A DNA stretch of 64,000 nucleotides from Steroidobacter sp. (GCA_025929585.1 JAICPY010000003.1:34217-98216), one strand, 5' to 3'. Shown: positions 24,567-34,362, counted from the first letter of the stretch. The notes: generated by a model not told the origin, from the sequence alone. Program-made: numbers and translations.

Positions 24567-26291
24567 TTAGAACCTCGATGAGGCGAGCTGAATGTCAGCT
24601 TGCGCCCAAGCCTTTTCGAAGTCCGCTTCGATCGCCTTGGCGCCTTCGATATTTCCCTGAGCACGCATTGCTTGCGCGAGTCCGAACAAGGCCCAACCGT
24701 TCTTCGGATGTTCCTTGAGGTCTTGCCAATAAACCGTTTCAGCTTCCGCTGCACGACCGGCCTCGAGTAGCACGGCGCCGAGAGAGTGACGCGCGGGATA
24801 GTGCCAATCATCGGGCTCTGTGTAGGCGAGAGCATCTTGCATGCGCACCGCGGTGTCCAAGTGTGCGATAGCGGTCGGATAATCGCCTTGCTCGGCTGCG
24901 AGCTCTCCCGCGAGCGATTCGGCTGCAATGCGCAACACTGCATCAGGCAAGTTCAATGACATCGAAGCGGGTGTTGCGATGAGCGCCGGATCCGCCGCAA
25001 TCTTCTTTACCGCTGCGAGCTCTTTACGGGCTTCATCGAATCGATTCTTGCGAGTGAATGCCATGCCCCGAGCGTAGTGGCGCACGCCACGCGTGAAGAG
25101 CGACTCGTACTTCAAGGCGGGGAGTTTGAGGATTTCGTCCCACTTGCCGAACCGCACCAGCGCGAAATCTTCGACCAGCAGAAACGCTTGAAGAATAGGA
25201 ACCTCTTTCACGGCCTCGGCGGGGATCGATGAAACCGTCTTGCGTGCCGAGGCAATCGCGAGGTCGCTCTGGCCTGCCATCGTCGCGCCAAACCACAGGA
25301 AATGAATGTTGTGCGGGTAGTAGCCGAGGGGATAGATGCCTTGCGCACGGCACTGAGAGATGTAGTCCTCATCCGCCACGATCGCCATTTGGTTGGCCTT
25401 GATCACATCCTGGTAGCGACCGACGCGCTGATAAATATGGCCGGGCATGTGGACCAAATGCCCGGCAGCGGGGGCGAGCGTCAGCAGGCGATCCGCCGCC
25501 CCTTCAGCTTTTTCGGGGTGGGGCGCTTCCCATAAATGAATCGATAGATGCAGTGCACCAGGATGCTCTGGATTGCGAGCAATGACGGAGTCGAGCACTT
25601 TGCCAACCTCTTCGGTGCCCGGGAAGGGACGGCCATCGCGCATCCAGTAATTCCAAGGGCGTAGATCCATCATTGCTTCGGCGAACAGCGTCGCTGCATC
25701 CAGATCATCGGAATAACGTTCGTGGAGCAACCGCATTGCGCCAGCATAAGCCTGATCGACCGCGGCGCGATCTTCCGCCTTCCCGGTGTAACGCACGCTC
25801 AACGCATCGATGTAAGCACGCTCTCTTTCGCTCACATGATTCTTCATTGCAAGCGCTTGTTCGATGAACTTACGCGCCTGCTCTTCGCTGGCCGGGTCCA
25901 TCGGGGCGTTGATGTTCGGACCCAGCACCAATGCCTGACCCCAATAAGCCATCGCACAATGCGGATCGAGCCGCGCCGCTTCCGCGAACGCGCGGCCGGC
26001 TTCCGCATGATTGAAACCGTAAGTGAGGTTCAATCCTTGATTCATGAAGCGCTTGGCTTGCTCGGAACTGCAAGTGACCGGGAAGACATGTTTGCCGACG
26101 TTTTGAAGACGTGGCGCCAGTGCGCCTGAAGCTGAAGGTTTGCTGGCCTCCTCAGGCACATCGTAGTGTTTGTGAACGGGAGGGTTTGCTTGCGCAACTG
26201 CACAAACGCTCGAAAGCAGCGTTGCGACCCAAATAGAGTGTCGGAAGGAAGTGCGTCGTGTTGCGGCCTGAATGCCGATGTGCGTGCCCAT
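24567..26291 (-). CDS. Exported TPR-repeat protein, 574 residues
   Basis: ATG 26291 follows GGAGAT. A signal peptide (SIWVATLLSSVCAVAQA) precedes an alpha-solenoid. FMNQGLNLTYGFNHAEAGRAFAEAARLDPHCAMAYWGQALVLGPNINAPM is a conserved opening of a bacterial TPR family, and GHLVHMPGHIYQRVGRY with several His is also typical. Further TPRs run to the end. The His-rich centre may bind metal, but no activity is established. It is cotranscribed with the smaller TPR gene. Confidence 0.82.
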   Translation of the reverse strand: MGTHIGIQAATRRTSFRHSIWVATLLSSVCAVAQANPPVHKHYDVPEEASKPSASGALAPRLQNVGKHVFPVTCSSEQAKRFMNQGLNLTYGFNHAEAGRAFAEAARLDPHCAMAYWGQALVLGPNINAPMDPASEEQARKFIEQALAMKNHVSERERAYIDALSVRYTGKAEDRAAVDQAYAGAMRLLHERYSDDLDAATLFAEAMMDLRPWNYWMRDGRPFPGTEEVGKVLDSVIARNPEHPGALHLSIHLWEAPHPEKAEGAADRLLTLAPAAGHLVHMPGHIYQRVGRYQDVIKANQMAIVADEDYISQCRAQGIYPLGYYPHNIHFLWFGATMAGQSDLAIASARKTVSSIPAEAVKEVPILQAFLLVEDFALVRFGKWDEILKLPALKYESLFTRGVRHYARGMAFTRKNRFDEARKELAAVKKIAADPALIATPASMSLNLPDAVLRIAAESLAGELAAEQGDYPTAIAHLDTAVRMQDALAYTEPDDWHYPARHSLGAVLLEAGRAAEAETVYWQDLKEHPKNGWALFGLAQAMRAQGNIEGAKAIEADFEKAWAQADIQLASSRF

Positions 26292-26499
26292 AATGGATCT
26301 CCGAGTTCTTGCGGTACTTCGAGGACCTCACTTATAGAAGGACGGTGTGAGCCTTTCGCATCTCTGGGCGTGAAGAAAGCGTGAAAAGGAGATGACGGTT
26401 GGAACTTGGTTGCAGCCTTGGACCAAAGGACGTCATGGACGCCATGAAAGGTAGGCAAGGTTTCGGTGCCTTGTTTCGGGTTGACTTCATCCTCTCGCT

Positions 26500-26829
26500 T
26501 CAGTCCACAATGAACAATACCGCGCCCGTTCTCGTCTTGGATCGGTGCGCCATCACATCATCGCCGACCTGATAACTGATACCCGGCGTGAGCGTCACGC
26601 AGGTGCCGTCCTTGAGCTCGGTTTCGAGCTCACCTTCTAGGCACAACAGGATGTGTCCTTTGTCGCACCAATGATCGGCCTCGTACCCCGGACTGTATTC
26701 GACCATCCGCACCCGAATATTTCCAAATGTGCGCGTGCGCCACGTCGCCGAGCCGGTGATGCCGGCGTGATGTGTAGGTTCGATCTCGCTCCAGTTCGTA
26801 GTGCCGAAGGGTATGGCGGGGAGGTGCAT
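26500..26829 (-). CDS. DHCW-motif cupin-fold protein
   Basis: The ORF track start at 26925 is a translation of a GTGACGA repeat arm (SLPRHSSLVTSSPSLLPS) and is rejected. ATG 26829 gives MHLPAIPFGTTNWSEIEPTHHAGITG. The 109-residue protein has a single cupin domain with GYEADHWCDKGHILLCLEGELETEL, the variant of the DHCW cupin family. HHAG and DHWCDKGH could bind metal. Substrate is unknown. Confidence 0.85.
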   Translation of the reverse strand: MHLPAIPFGTTNWSEIEPTHHAGITGSATWRTRTFGNIRVRMVEYSPGYEADHWCDKGHILLCLEGELETELKDGTCVTLTPGISYQVGDDVMAHRSKTRTGAVLFIVD

Positions 26830-26856
26830 GCATTGATCCGTTGAGGGGAGCAGCGA

Positions 26857-26989
26857 GGGTGACGAAGTGACGAGTGACGAGTGACGGGGAAGAGAAGAAG
26901 GCGTGCGACGTGCGGCAATCGGCATAAATGCTAGGTTCCCTGCGACCGTTGCAGCGCATGTCCCCCGTCACTTGTCACCCGTCACCCAA
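26857..26989. repeat. Heptamer inverted element (GTGACGA / GTCACCC)
   Basis: Gggtgacgaagtgacgagtgacgagtgacgggg at 26857-26889 faces cccccgtcacttgtcacccgtcaccc at 26962-26987. The words match those at 135-284. The left arm overlaps the false N-terminal extension of the cupin ORF. Confidence 0.85.
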
Positions 26990-27025
26990 GAGGCGGGGGA
27001 AATCCCCCCGCCACGATGCAATCCG

Positions 27026-27919
27026 CTAGGCAGGCTTTCTAAACTTCAGCGTCATCCGATCCGTCTCGCCGATCGCTTCCATTTGCGCTTTCAGCTCGGG
27101 ATTGTTTTGGCTGGTGGCCAACGTCGGTGGCAGGCGCCACACAACATCCTTCTCGGTGGGTTGATCCTTCGGATTCGCATTGATCTCGCTCGCTTCGACC
27201 AACTCGAAGCCCGCTTTCTCGAACGCAGCAACAACCGCGGATTGTTTCACATACCCGCTATCGCCCTTCGCCCAGGCATCGGCGCTTTGCTCCGGAGCTC
27301 GATGTGCCACGACGCCGACGATGCCACCGGGTTTGAGCACTTTCTTCATATCCTCGAGCGCCTGGGTGAGATAACCCTTGTCCTCCAGCCGCATGAAGTG
27401 ATGAATGGCTCGCACCACGAGTACGACATCCGCCGTTCCCGCGAGGTCGTCCGGAATGGATCCATAATGAACGGCAGTGACCGCAGCATCATCTTCGCCG
27501 CGTTTCGCTTCCAGCTTCGCGGCAAAGTCCGTGGTCCACTTCGCCTTCTCTTCGGGTTTCGGCGAATACTCGCCGAACTGCGTCCACATCTCAGGTGAGT
27601 AGTCCGCGGCGATCACTTTGCCTTGTGGGCCGAGATAATCGAGCAATATTCCCGAGTACCAGACATCACCCGGCAAGGTGTCGACAACGGTCATTCCGGG
27701 CTGCACGCCAAAGAACTCCAGTGTTTCTTTCGGATGGCGGGCAGCGTAACGGGCTTTATCTGCTTCAGGCTGAGCCGCCAGGACCGCATCCAGCTTCTCA
27801 CTGGCGCTGGGTTGTGCGGTTTCGGTAGCGCTCGATTGAGCTTCCTCGGGCGCAGGTGCCTCTTTCGAACAGCCAAACAACGCGAGCGCGGCAGCGCCCA
27901 CGAGTAGATGTCTTCTCAT
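27026..27919 (-). CDS. Lipoprotein-type predicted methyltransferase (class I fold)
   Basis: ATG 27919 follows AAGGGGA. The N-terminus is a lipoprotein signal with lipobox ALFGC (Cys17), then a Ala/Glu/Ser linker to residue 45. The remaining domain is a class I methyltransferase-like fold: GVQPGMTVVDTLPGDVWYSGILLDYLG (motif I), VIAADYSPEMW, VVLVVRAIHHF and VLKPGGIVGVVAH. Members of this predicted family commonly carry signal peptides. SAM supply outside the cytoplasm is unexplained, so it may not act as a methyltransferase. Confidence 0.8.
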   Translation of the reverse strand: MRRHLLVGAAALALFGCSKEAPAPEEAQSSATETAQPSASEKLDAVLAAQPEADKARYAARHPKETLEFFGVQPGMTVVDTLPGDVWYSGILLDYLGPQGKVIAADYSPEMWTQFGEYSPKPEEKAKWTTDFAAKLEAKRGEDDAAVTAVHYGSIPDDLAGTADVVLVVRAIHHFMRLEDKGYLTQALEDMKKVLKPGGIVGVVAHRAPEQSADAWAKGDSGYVKQSAVVAAFEKAGFELVEASEINANPKDQPTEKDVVWRLPPTLATSQNNPELKAQMEAIGETDRMTLKFRKPA

Positions 27920-28222
27920 ATATATCCCCTTCTCTAGTTGCGACGCCGGCGAGTGCCGGCCAATCCATCGTCGTATGTAGACCTAATAGCGGCTAGTATA
28001 TGGAGTTGACGATTCAGGGTCAGAGCCGGCGCCCTCGCTGGCCGTCAACTTCCAACCGATGACTATCAACTGTTGCTCGACTAGGCGGCACTGTATAGAC
28101 CGGCTCAATGTCGAATGCATTGCGAAAAGCGACGCTGTCCCGCAAGACGCGCGACTGTACCAAAAGGTACGCGACCGGATGCTCGCGTGTTGATGGAATC
28201 GCAAGCTGCGCGACAGCGATCT
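27920..28222. other. Gene-free stretch
   Basis: No gene is supported. Degenerate ttgacg/gccgtcaac words (28004-28075) are a weak relic of the CCGTCAA family. The ORFs that cross here on the plus strand are antisense shadows of the amidohydrolase gene. Confidence 0.5.
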
Positions 28223-29539
28223 CTACTGCGGAAACACCTGTCTTGTTCCTTGCATCTTATGCACGACGCCACGTCGCATCACAAACTCAACGCGCTCGAG
28301 CTCGGAAATATCCGCGATCGGACTTGCTGCTACCGCGATGATGTCCGCGTCTTTTCCTTTTTCGATCGTTGCGATGCGATCGGCCTTACCCAACAGCGTT
28401 GCCGCATCGATCGTCGCCGCTCGAATGGCGTCGGCGGAGCTCATACCCGCTTTGAGGAGATGATTGAACTCATCCGCGTTCTTGCCATGCTCGCGCACGC
28501 CCGCATCGGTACCGAACGCGACCTTGACACCATCGCGGATCGCCGCTGCCGCGTTCTTCGCATGCACAGCCGCCGCTTCCTCGACTTTCGCCAAAACGAC
28601 TGGCGATCGCGCTCCTGCCCGGGCTTGTGCGAGAACGGAATCGGGCACGCAAAGCGTTGGAACGAGCCACGCACCCGTGCGCTTGAATAGAAGATTCGTT
28701 TCCGCGTCCGTATAGATGCCGTGCTCGATGGAATCGACGCCGGCTTCGAGCGCTGCTTTGATGCCCTGCTTGCCGTGGGCGTGTGCTGCAACTTTGCGAC
28801 CGAACATGTGAGCCGTTTCGACGATGGCTCGCATCTCATCCGCAAACATCTGCTGCGTGAGCCCGGTGGCAGCATCGCTGGTCACTCCGCCGGTGGCGGC
28901 GAACTTGATGAGGTCCGCACCGAGCGCGATTTGTGTTCGCACCGCGCGCCGGCAATCATCGGCACCATCGCACACGTGTTCGGCAGCGTCCGCATTGCCG
29001 GCGCCATGTCCCGCAGTCACCGCAATCACTCGTCCCGATGTGTAGATCGTCGGTCCTTCGACCAGGCCCTTATTGATCGCATCGCGCAATGCCGTGACGC
29101 TGCGAATTTCCGATCCCACATCGCGAATGGTCGTGAATCCAGCTTCGAGTGTACGACGTGCATTAGCGAGACCGAGCAGCACGTAGTCGGCGCTGGTGCG
29201 TGAGCTGTGTTCCTCTGGCGAACGCATCTTGTCGCCGTCGTGAAGAATATGAACGTGCATGTCGATCAGTCCCGGCATGACGAACTGTTTGCTCAGGTCG
29301 ATGAACCGCACACCGCTTGGGGGATTGAGGAAACCTTCGTGGATCGAATCGATCTTGTCGCCGTGTATGACGATCGTCGCAGCTTTCCGCGGCTTCTCCC
29401 CAGCGTGCACCAGCAACGCACCGGCATGGATGTAAGAGATCTGTTCAGCGGGCGTTTGGCCCTGAGTTTGGGCCTGAGCAGTCAGGCTCAATGTGCAGAT
29501 AACTGCCGCGGCCGCCAGCGCGACTGGTTTGAGGTTCAT
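28223..29539 (-). CDS. Exported metal-dependent amidohydrolase
   Basis: ATG 29539 follows GGAAAG and gives a signal peptide (MNLKPVALAAAAVICTLSLTAQAQ); the track start at 29596 is too early. The 438-residue protein has the TIM-barrel amidohydrolase motifs VMPGLIDMHVHILHDG (HxH), DLIKFAATGGV (bridging Lys), VAAHAHGKQGIKAAL, SIEHGIYTD and VAFGTDAGV (Asp). This set resembles Xaa-Pro dipeptidase/imidazolonepropionase-like proteins. It is probably periplasmic and hydrolyses a peptide-type or cyclic amide bond. Confidence 0.88.
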   Translation of the reverse strand: MNLKPVALAAAAVICTLSLTAQAQTQGQTPAEQISYIHAGALLVHAGEKPRKAATIVIHGDKIDSIHEGFLNPPSGVRFIDLSKQFVMPGLIDMHVHILHDGDKMRSPEEHSSRTSADYVLLGLANARRTLEAGFTTIRDVGSEIRSVTALRDAINKGLVEGPTIYTSGRVIAVTAGHGAGNADAAEHVCDGADDCRRAVRTQIALGADLIKFAATGGVTSDAATGLTQQMFADEMRAIVETAHMFGRKVAAHAHGKQGIKAALEAGVDSIEHGIYTDAETNLLFKRTGAWLVPTLCVPDSVLAQARAGARSPVVLAKVEEAAAVHAKNAAAAIRDGVKVAFGTDAGVREHGKNADEFNHLLKAGMSSADAIRAATIDAATLLGKADRIATIEKGKDADIIAVAASPIADISELERVEFVMRRGVVHKMQGTRQVFPQ

Positions 29540-29797
29540 TGTTCTTTCCCGTGATTGGGCACGTGCCCTAGTTTGTGCCCCAGAGAATACGCGCAAAACG
29601 ATGGGCGGATGATCTCGCCGGCATCGAGGGACCCTGGCTGCGCTTTGTGCGTTATGCCAGGGCGCCTGCCGCCTTCCATGTCAGCGCCGGGCCGCGATCT
29701 CACGCATTGCATTGTTTCTCGACGATGCTGCAATCCCACTGTCGGTGCGGTCGCCGGTCGCCGGAGGACAGTCCTACTTACTTTGATGGAGCTTTCA

Positions 29798-31351
29798 ATG
29801 CGCTTGCCTCGTGCTCTCTTCTTGCTTCCAACGCTCTTGCTGCTAGCCGCATGCGGCAGCTCGGGCGATGATGACGATCAAGAACAAGGGGAGGCCACTC
29901 CACCGCCGCGCGGTACGCTGATCGAAAGTCCTGCGCCTCGAGTGCGCTCGGTGTCAGTTGCCGATCTCGTACTCGCGCTCGGCGGCACGCTCGAAGGTCA
30001 GCAACTATTGCAGTTCGCGGGTACGCCAGCCTGTCGCGTAGATATTCATCAACTTCGCTATCAAACGGTCGGCGTGAACGATGAGCCAACTACAGCCTCA
30101 GGCGCGTTGATGATTCCCGCGGGTGTAGACCCCGAGTGTCAGGGCGACCGTCCGGTTCTGTTGTATGCGCACGGCACGACCAGCGATAAGAGCTTCAACA
30201 TGGTCGACATCGACAATGAGGAGAATGTAGAGGCCATCTTGATGGCCGCAGCGTTTGCCGCGCGTGGCTACATCGTCGTCGCACCTAACTACGTCGGCTA
30301 CGATACTTCGAGCGCGAACTATCACCCTTATCTGAACGCCGATCAGTCTTCCAAAGACATGATCGATGCGCTTACCGCTGCGCGCTCCACTATTCCTACG
30401 CGGTTCGCACCGACAACCGACCAGAGCGGCCAGTTATTCGTGACGGGGTATTCGCAAGGTGGACACGTCGCGATGGCAACGCACCGAGCCTTGGAAGCAG
30501 CGGGCATGCCGATTACTGCTTCCGCACCCATGTCCGGACCGTATGCGCTGGCGGCATTCGGCGATGCGGTGTTCTACGGTCAGGTGAACGACGGGGCGCC
30601 TTTGTTGCTCACGATGTTGATCACGGGCTATCAACGCGCCTATGGAAATATCTATTCGAACACGACAGATGTATTCGAGCCTTCGTACGCGAGCGGGATC
30701 GAATCTTTGCTCCCAACGACGATGTCTCGCTCGCAGTTATTCGACGCAGGACATTTGCCCAACCATCAGTTGTTCAGCGACGTTCCGCCTGATCCGGCCT
30801 TCGCGCCCTATACCCCAGCAACCGAACCCGAGGACTTCGCGCCAATCTTCGAACGCGCGTTCGGCCCGGACCACTTGATCACCAATGATTTTCGCCTGGC
30901 ATACCTGCAAGATGCGCAAGCGACACCGGATCGTGCTTTCCCCACCACCACAACGGCCGCTCCAGCCGATGCACCTGCGCATCCACTGCGGCAAGCCTTC
31001 AAGACGAACGATCAGCGCAACTGGACGCCAGTTTCGCCGATGCTGTTGTGCGGCGGGAGCAATGATCCCACTGTGTTCTACTTCAATACTCAATTCATGC
31101 AGAGTTATTGGGCGCCGACATCCGCTCCCGTCACCGTGCTCGATGTCGACAGCGAGCCGACGAGCGGGGATCCTCACGAGGATTTGAAGCAGGGATTCGA
31201 GGCCGCAAAAGTGTTGGTCGCTGCGAATGCAGTTGCCGAAGGTGCGACGGATTTGGGAGAAGCTGCAGTGCTCGAGACATATCACGCGGGGCTGGTCGCG
31301 CCATTTTGTCTAACTGCAGTCGGCGGTTATTTCGATGATCTGGTGCAGTGA
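29798..31351 (+). CDS. Secreted lipase-like alpha/beta-hydrolase lipoprotein
   Basis: ATG 29798 follows GGAG at 7 bases and starts a lipoprotein signal (MRLPRALFLLPTLLLLAACGSSG, lipobox LAAC); the track start at 29555 is upstream of any plausible signal. The 517-residue protein has an acidic linker, then an alpha/beta hydrolase with RPVLLYAHGTTSDK, GYIVVAPNYVGYDTS and the nucleophile elbow GYSQGGHVAMATH. An Asp and a C-terminal His (YHAG) complete the likely triad. It resembles the secretory-lipase or hydrolase family. Confidence 0.85.
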   Translation: MRLPRALFLLPTLLLLAACGSSGDDDDQEQGEATPPPRGTLIESPAPRVRSVSVADLVLALGGTLEGQQLLQFAGTPACRVDIHQLRYQTVGVNDEPTTASGALMIPAGVDPECQGDRPVLLYAHGTTSDKSFNMVDIDNEENVEAILMAAAFAARGYIVVAPNYVGYDTSSANYHPYLNADQSSKDMIDALTAARSTIPTRFAPTTDQSGQLFVTGYSQGGHVAMATHRALEAAGMPITASAPMSGPYALAAFGDAVFYGQVNDGAPLLLTMLITGYQRAYGNIYSNTTDVFEPSYASGIESLLPTTMSRSQLFDAGHLPNHQLFSDVPPDPAFAPYTPATEPEDFAPIFERAFGPDHLITNDFRLAYLQDAQATPDRAFPTTTTAAPADAPAHPLRQAFKTNDQRNWTPVSPMLLCGGSNDPTVFYFNTQFMQSYWAPTSAPVTVLDVDSEPTSGDPHEDLKQGFEAAKVLVAANAVAEGATDLGEAAVLETYHAGLVAPFCLTAVGGYFDDLVQ

Positions 31352-31354
31352 GAG

Positions 31355-31494
31355 ATGGGGGCTGGGGACTGGGGATTAGGGATTAGGGACTAGGGACTAG
31401 AGATTGAGAAGAGAGTGATGCGCTCTCACCTTGTCTAATCCGCAGGTCGCATCTGCAGTCCCCAGTCCCCGCTCCGCGATCCCAGTCCCGCAAC
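31355..31494. repeat. Heptamer inverted element (GGGACTA / CAGTCCC)
   Basis: Seven or so units (ggggctg, gggactg, gggatta, gggatta, gggacta, gggacta, gagattg) at 31357-31407 face gcagtccccagtccccgctccgcgatcccagtccc at 31454-31489. The period is 7. The CCCCAGT word is similar to heptamers known from short tandem repeats of heterocystous cyanobacteria. Confidence 0.85.
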
Positions 31495-31567
31495 TAAGGT
31501 CGGAGGAAAAAACGAACAGAGTGTGCAAAACTCCGCGGTCCGTCCGTTAAGAATTTGGAGAAGAATA

Positions 31568-33508
31568 ATGCCGGATGTTCGCAATCTACTCGCGCTCGTG
31601 TTGCTTTCGATATCCACGGCCGCCGGCGCCGCAGACGCGATTTTCGATGAAATGTTTCAGGACCATGCGGTGCTTCAGCGCGATCGTTCGGTTCCGGTTT
31701 GGGGAATCGCTCAGCCGAACGAACAAGTCGTTGTGACATTTCGTGGCCAGCAAACTTCAGTGCAGAGCGATGCGAAGGGCGAGTGGCGCGTGCAGTTGCC
31801 TGCCACACCTGCCGGTGGCCCATACGAGCTCGCTGTGCGAACGGCTTCCGGTGCAGAGCAAAAATTGAACGACATTCTGGTTGGCGATGTTTGGGTGTGT
31901 TCGGGCCAATCGAACATGGAGATGCAAGTTAGAAGCTCGCTCAATGCCTATGGCGAGATTCAGCGTGCCTCCAACGATTCGATTCGACTGCTCACCATAT
32001 CGCGCACCACGAGTGCAACGCCTGAGCATACTTTCGCAACCCCTGTGCGATGGCAGGCGGTCACTCCCGAGAGCATCGCGGATTTCTCGGCGGTCTGTTT
32101 TTACTTTGCGCGCGAGTTGCAAAAGCATGTCGACGTGCCGATGGGATTGATCCATGCATCGTGGGGCGGCTCGAAGATCGAGCCTTGGATGAGCGTAGAA
32201 GCCCTGCGAGCAGCAGGCGGCTATGAAAAGAACTTGAACATCCTCGAGCTGCGAGGTTCGCAACCCAAAGCGGCCATCAAAGAATGGAGCCGGGTGTGGG
32301 AAAGCTGGTGGGCCACCAAGAACGCGGGACAACAACCCTGGCTCGGCAAGAGCGAAGGTGTATGGGCGAGGGCGCCTCACGAACTGAGTCACTGGGAAGG
32401 CTGGGGCGTGACGCCTCTCGCGCAGTTCAATGGAATGGTTTGGCTGCGAGCGAATGTCGAGCTCACCGCCAAGCAGGCAAAGCAGGCGGCAACGCTGGGA
32501 TTAGGCTGGGTAGACGATGTCGACATGACGTGGCTCAACGGCAAGGCCATCGGCAGCACCGCCGGACCCGACACTGAACGAAATTATTCGATCGACAAAG
32601 GCCTGCTGCGGACCGGCGTGAACACCATCGTGGTGAACGCCCTAGATCTCTGGGGACCTGGCGGCATGTACGGGCCGTCGGAAAGTCGTGCGCTGAAGCT
32701 GCAGGATGGCACCGTGATTCCGCTCGACGGACGTTGGGAATACACAATCGTGCCCATTTCGATCGGCCAGCCACCTCGAGCGCCTTGGGATTCAACCGCC
32801 GGATTGTCGGTGATCGGCAATGCGATGATCGCGCCGTTGGGTCACTATCGAGCGCGTGGAGTGCTCTGGTACCAAGGCGAATCGAACTGGGATGAACCGC
32901 AGCGCTATCAAGGATTGCTCGCGGCCTGGATGAAAGATTGGCGGGCGCGCTTCGGTGAGGACGCAGCGTTCCTGATCGTGCAACTCGCGAATTTCGGACC
33001 GGCACCGAGCGAGCCGACAGAAAGCGGCTGGGCTGGAGTACGCGAATCGCAACGGCTCGCGGTCGCTAACGACAAGAATGCGGGTCTGGCTGTCGCCATC
33101 GATCTTGGAGATCGATACGACATCCATCCTGCGAACAAGCAACAAGTCGGCTACCGATTGGCGCGCGCGGCACGTCACGTCGTGTACGGCGAGTCGATTA
33201 CGCCGTCAGGACCAGTCCCAGTCAAAGCGGAACGCAGCGGCGACGAAGTCGTGATTTCATTCGAGGATGTCGATGACGGTCTCGTGACTTACAGCTCCGA
33301 TCGAGCCATCGGCTTCGAGCTTTGTGGAAACGGGCTCAACAGCTGTCGCTATGCCGGGGCGCGTGTGGAAGGCAACACCGTACGAGTCTCTGGTGCGAAA
33401 GCCACCGACGAGCGCGTACGTTTCTGCTGGGCGGATAGTCCAGTCTGCAATCTGTACGATGGTGCCGCGCTGCCTGCTGGTCCATTCGAGATGGACATAG
33501 GTTATTAG
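31568..33508 (+). CDS. Sialate O-acetylesterase-family protein
   Basis: ATG 31568 follows GGAG at 7 bases; a signal peptide (MPDVRNLLALVLLSISTAAGA) precedes the enzyme. SGNH/SASA motifs are clear: DVWVCSGQSNMEM (nucleophile Ser), GVLWYQGESNWDEP (block III) and AIDLGDRYDIHPANKQQVG (Asp-x-x-His). A beta-galactosidase-like insert with WVDDVDMTWLNGKAIGST lies near residue 320. It removes acetyl groups from sialic acids or plant glycans and is probably secreted or periplasmic. Confidence 0.9.
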   Translation: MPDVRNLLALVLLSISTAAGAADAIFDEMFQDHAVLQRDRSVPVWGIAQPNEQVVVTFRGQQTSVQSDAKGEWRVQLPATPAGGPYELAVRTASGAEQKLNDILVGDVWVCSGQSNMEMQVRSSLNAYGEIQRASNDSIRLLTISRTTSATPEHTFATPVRWQAVTPESIADFSAVCFYFARELQKHVDVPMGLIHASWGGSKIEPWMSVEALRAAGGYEKNLNILELRGSQPKAAIKEWSRVWESWWATKNAGQQPWLGKSEGVWARAPHELSHWEGWGVTPLAQFNGMVWLRANVELTAKQAKQAATLGLGWVDDVDMTWLNGKAIGSTAGPDTERNYSIDKGLLRTGVNTIVVNALDLWGPGGMYGPSESRALKLQDGTVIPLDGRWEYTIVPISIGQPPRAPWDSTAGLSVIGNAMIAPLGHYRARGVLWYQGESNWDEPQRYQGLLAAWMKDWRARFGEDAAFLIVQLANFGPAPSEPTESGWAGVRESQRLAVANDKNAGLAVAIDLGDRYDIHPANKQQVGYRLARAARHVVYGESITPSGPVPVKAERSGDEVVISFEDVDDGLVTYSSDRAIGFELCGNGLNSCRYAGARVEGNTVRVSGAKATDERVRFCWADSPVCNLYDGAALPAGPFEMDIGY

Positions 33509-33560
33509 TGATGTGATGAGGTGATGAGGTGATGAGGCCAGAAAGGCATGGACCTCATCA
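33507..33560. repeat. Octamer array (GTGATGAG) with short complementary arm
   Basis: Gtgatgtgatgaggtgatgaggtgatgaggccagaaagg is 8-base periodic and is followed by gacctcatca. It lies right after the esterase stop, and the ccagaaagg flank recurs at other arrays. Confidence 0.8.
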
Positions 33561-33954
33561 GTTGATTTTTTCCGGTAGGCAAGACTAAACATTCTCTCGC
33601 TGCGCTATTGAGGCTCCTCCCAAGCCCTCCTTCCGTAAACGGCATGGAGAAGCAGAAAAGTCTGGGGTTGATTACAGAAGGAAGGATCCGACAAAGAGGT
33701 TGGCACTCGAGCCATTTCTTTGCCCCGTCGCCCTCGCCTGCGCAAGGGCGACGAAAGTAGTGACACTTGTGTAGTCGTCCGTTTCTGTGGATACCTATGT
33801 CGTAAACGGGAGGGAACTCGATCGTCTCTCATTTGACTCTCTTCGTTCTGCGGTCGCGAGAGACTGCTCGGATCTCGTCGGTGTTCACACCACTGCGCCC
33901 ACCGAACGTGCGCGTTAGACTGCGCCGCTTCCGCTCAGCAGATGAGGTGGACCG
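33509..33954. other. Gene-free stretch with decayed REP copies
   Basis: Apart from the GTGATGAG array, 33608-33652 (gaggctcctcccaagccctccttccgtaaacgg) is a decayed REP copy, and 33722-33757 (gccctcgcctgcgcaagggcgacg) forms a GC-rich hairpin. No gene is supported. Confidence 0.55.
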
Positions 33955-34362
33955 ATGAGCACGAAGGCGTATCAAGGCAGCTGTCACTGTGGGAAAGTTC
34001 GCTTCGAAGCGGACATCGACCTGAGTGCCGGTACGGGCAAATGTAATTGCACCATGTGCAGCAAGATTCGCAAGTGGGCTGCGCAAGCAAAGCCGGATGC
34101 GTTTCGTCTTCTCTCGGATCCTGGGGATCTAGGTGATTATGGCTTTGGTTCGAACATTCAGCGGCATCTATTCTGCAAGCACTGCGGGGTGCACACGTTC
34201 GGTCACGGCAACATTCCGCAGCTCGGCGGTGAGTATTATTCGATCAATCTGCCGTGCCTCGATAACCTCGATCCGACCGAGCTCGCCGAAGCGCCCGTGC
34301 GATACTTGAATGGCCGCGACAACGACTGGTTCCACACGCCGAAGGAAACTCGGCATCTGTGA
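33955..34362 (+). CDS. GFA/CENP-V family protein
   Basis: The 135-residue protein has the GFA zinc-binding pattern: GSCHCGKVRFEADID (Cys-x-Cys), CNCTMCSKI (Cys-x-Cys-x2-Cys) and FCKHCGVHTFGHG. The family is named for glutathione-dependent formaldehyde-activating enzyme, but most members have no proven substrate. The start follows GAGGTGG. It ends about 55 bases before the next gene. Confidence 0.9.
   Translation: MSTKAYQGSCHCGKVRFEADIDLSAGTGKCNCTMCSKIRKWAAQAKPDAFRLLSDPGDLGDYGFGSNIQRHLFCKHCGVHTFGHGNIPQLGGEYYSINLPCLDNLDPTELAEAPVRYLNGRDNDWFHTPKETRHL

Noticed and set aside
29555-29797. Extended N-terminus of the lipase-like ORF
   Set aside because: The lipoprotein signal and a good Shine-Dalgarno sequence begin at 29798, so the upstream part is not translated.
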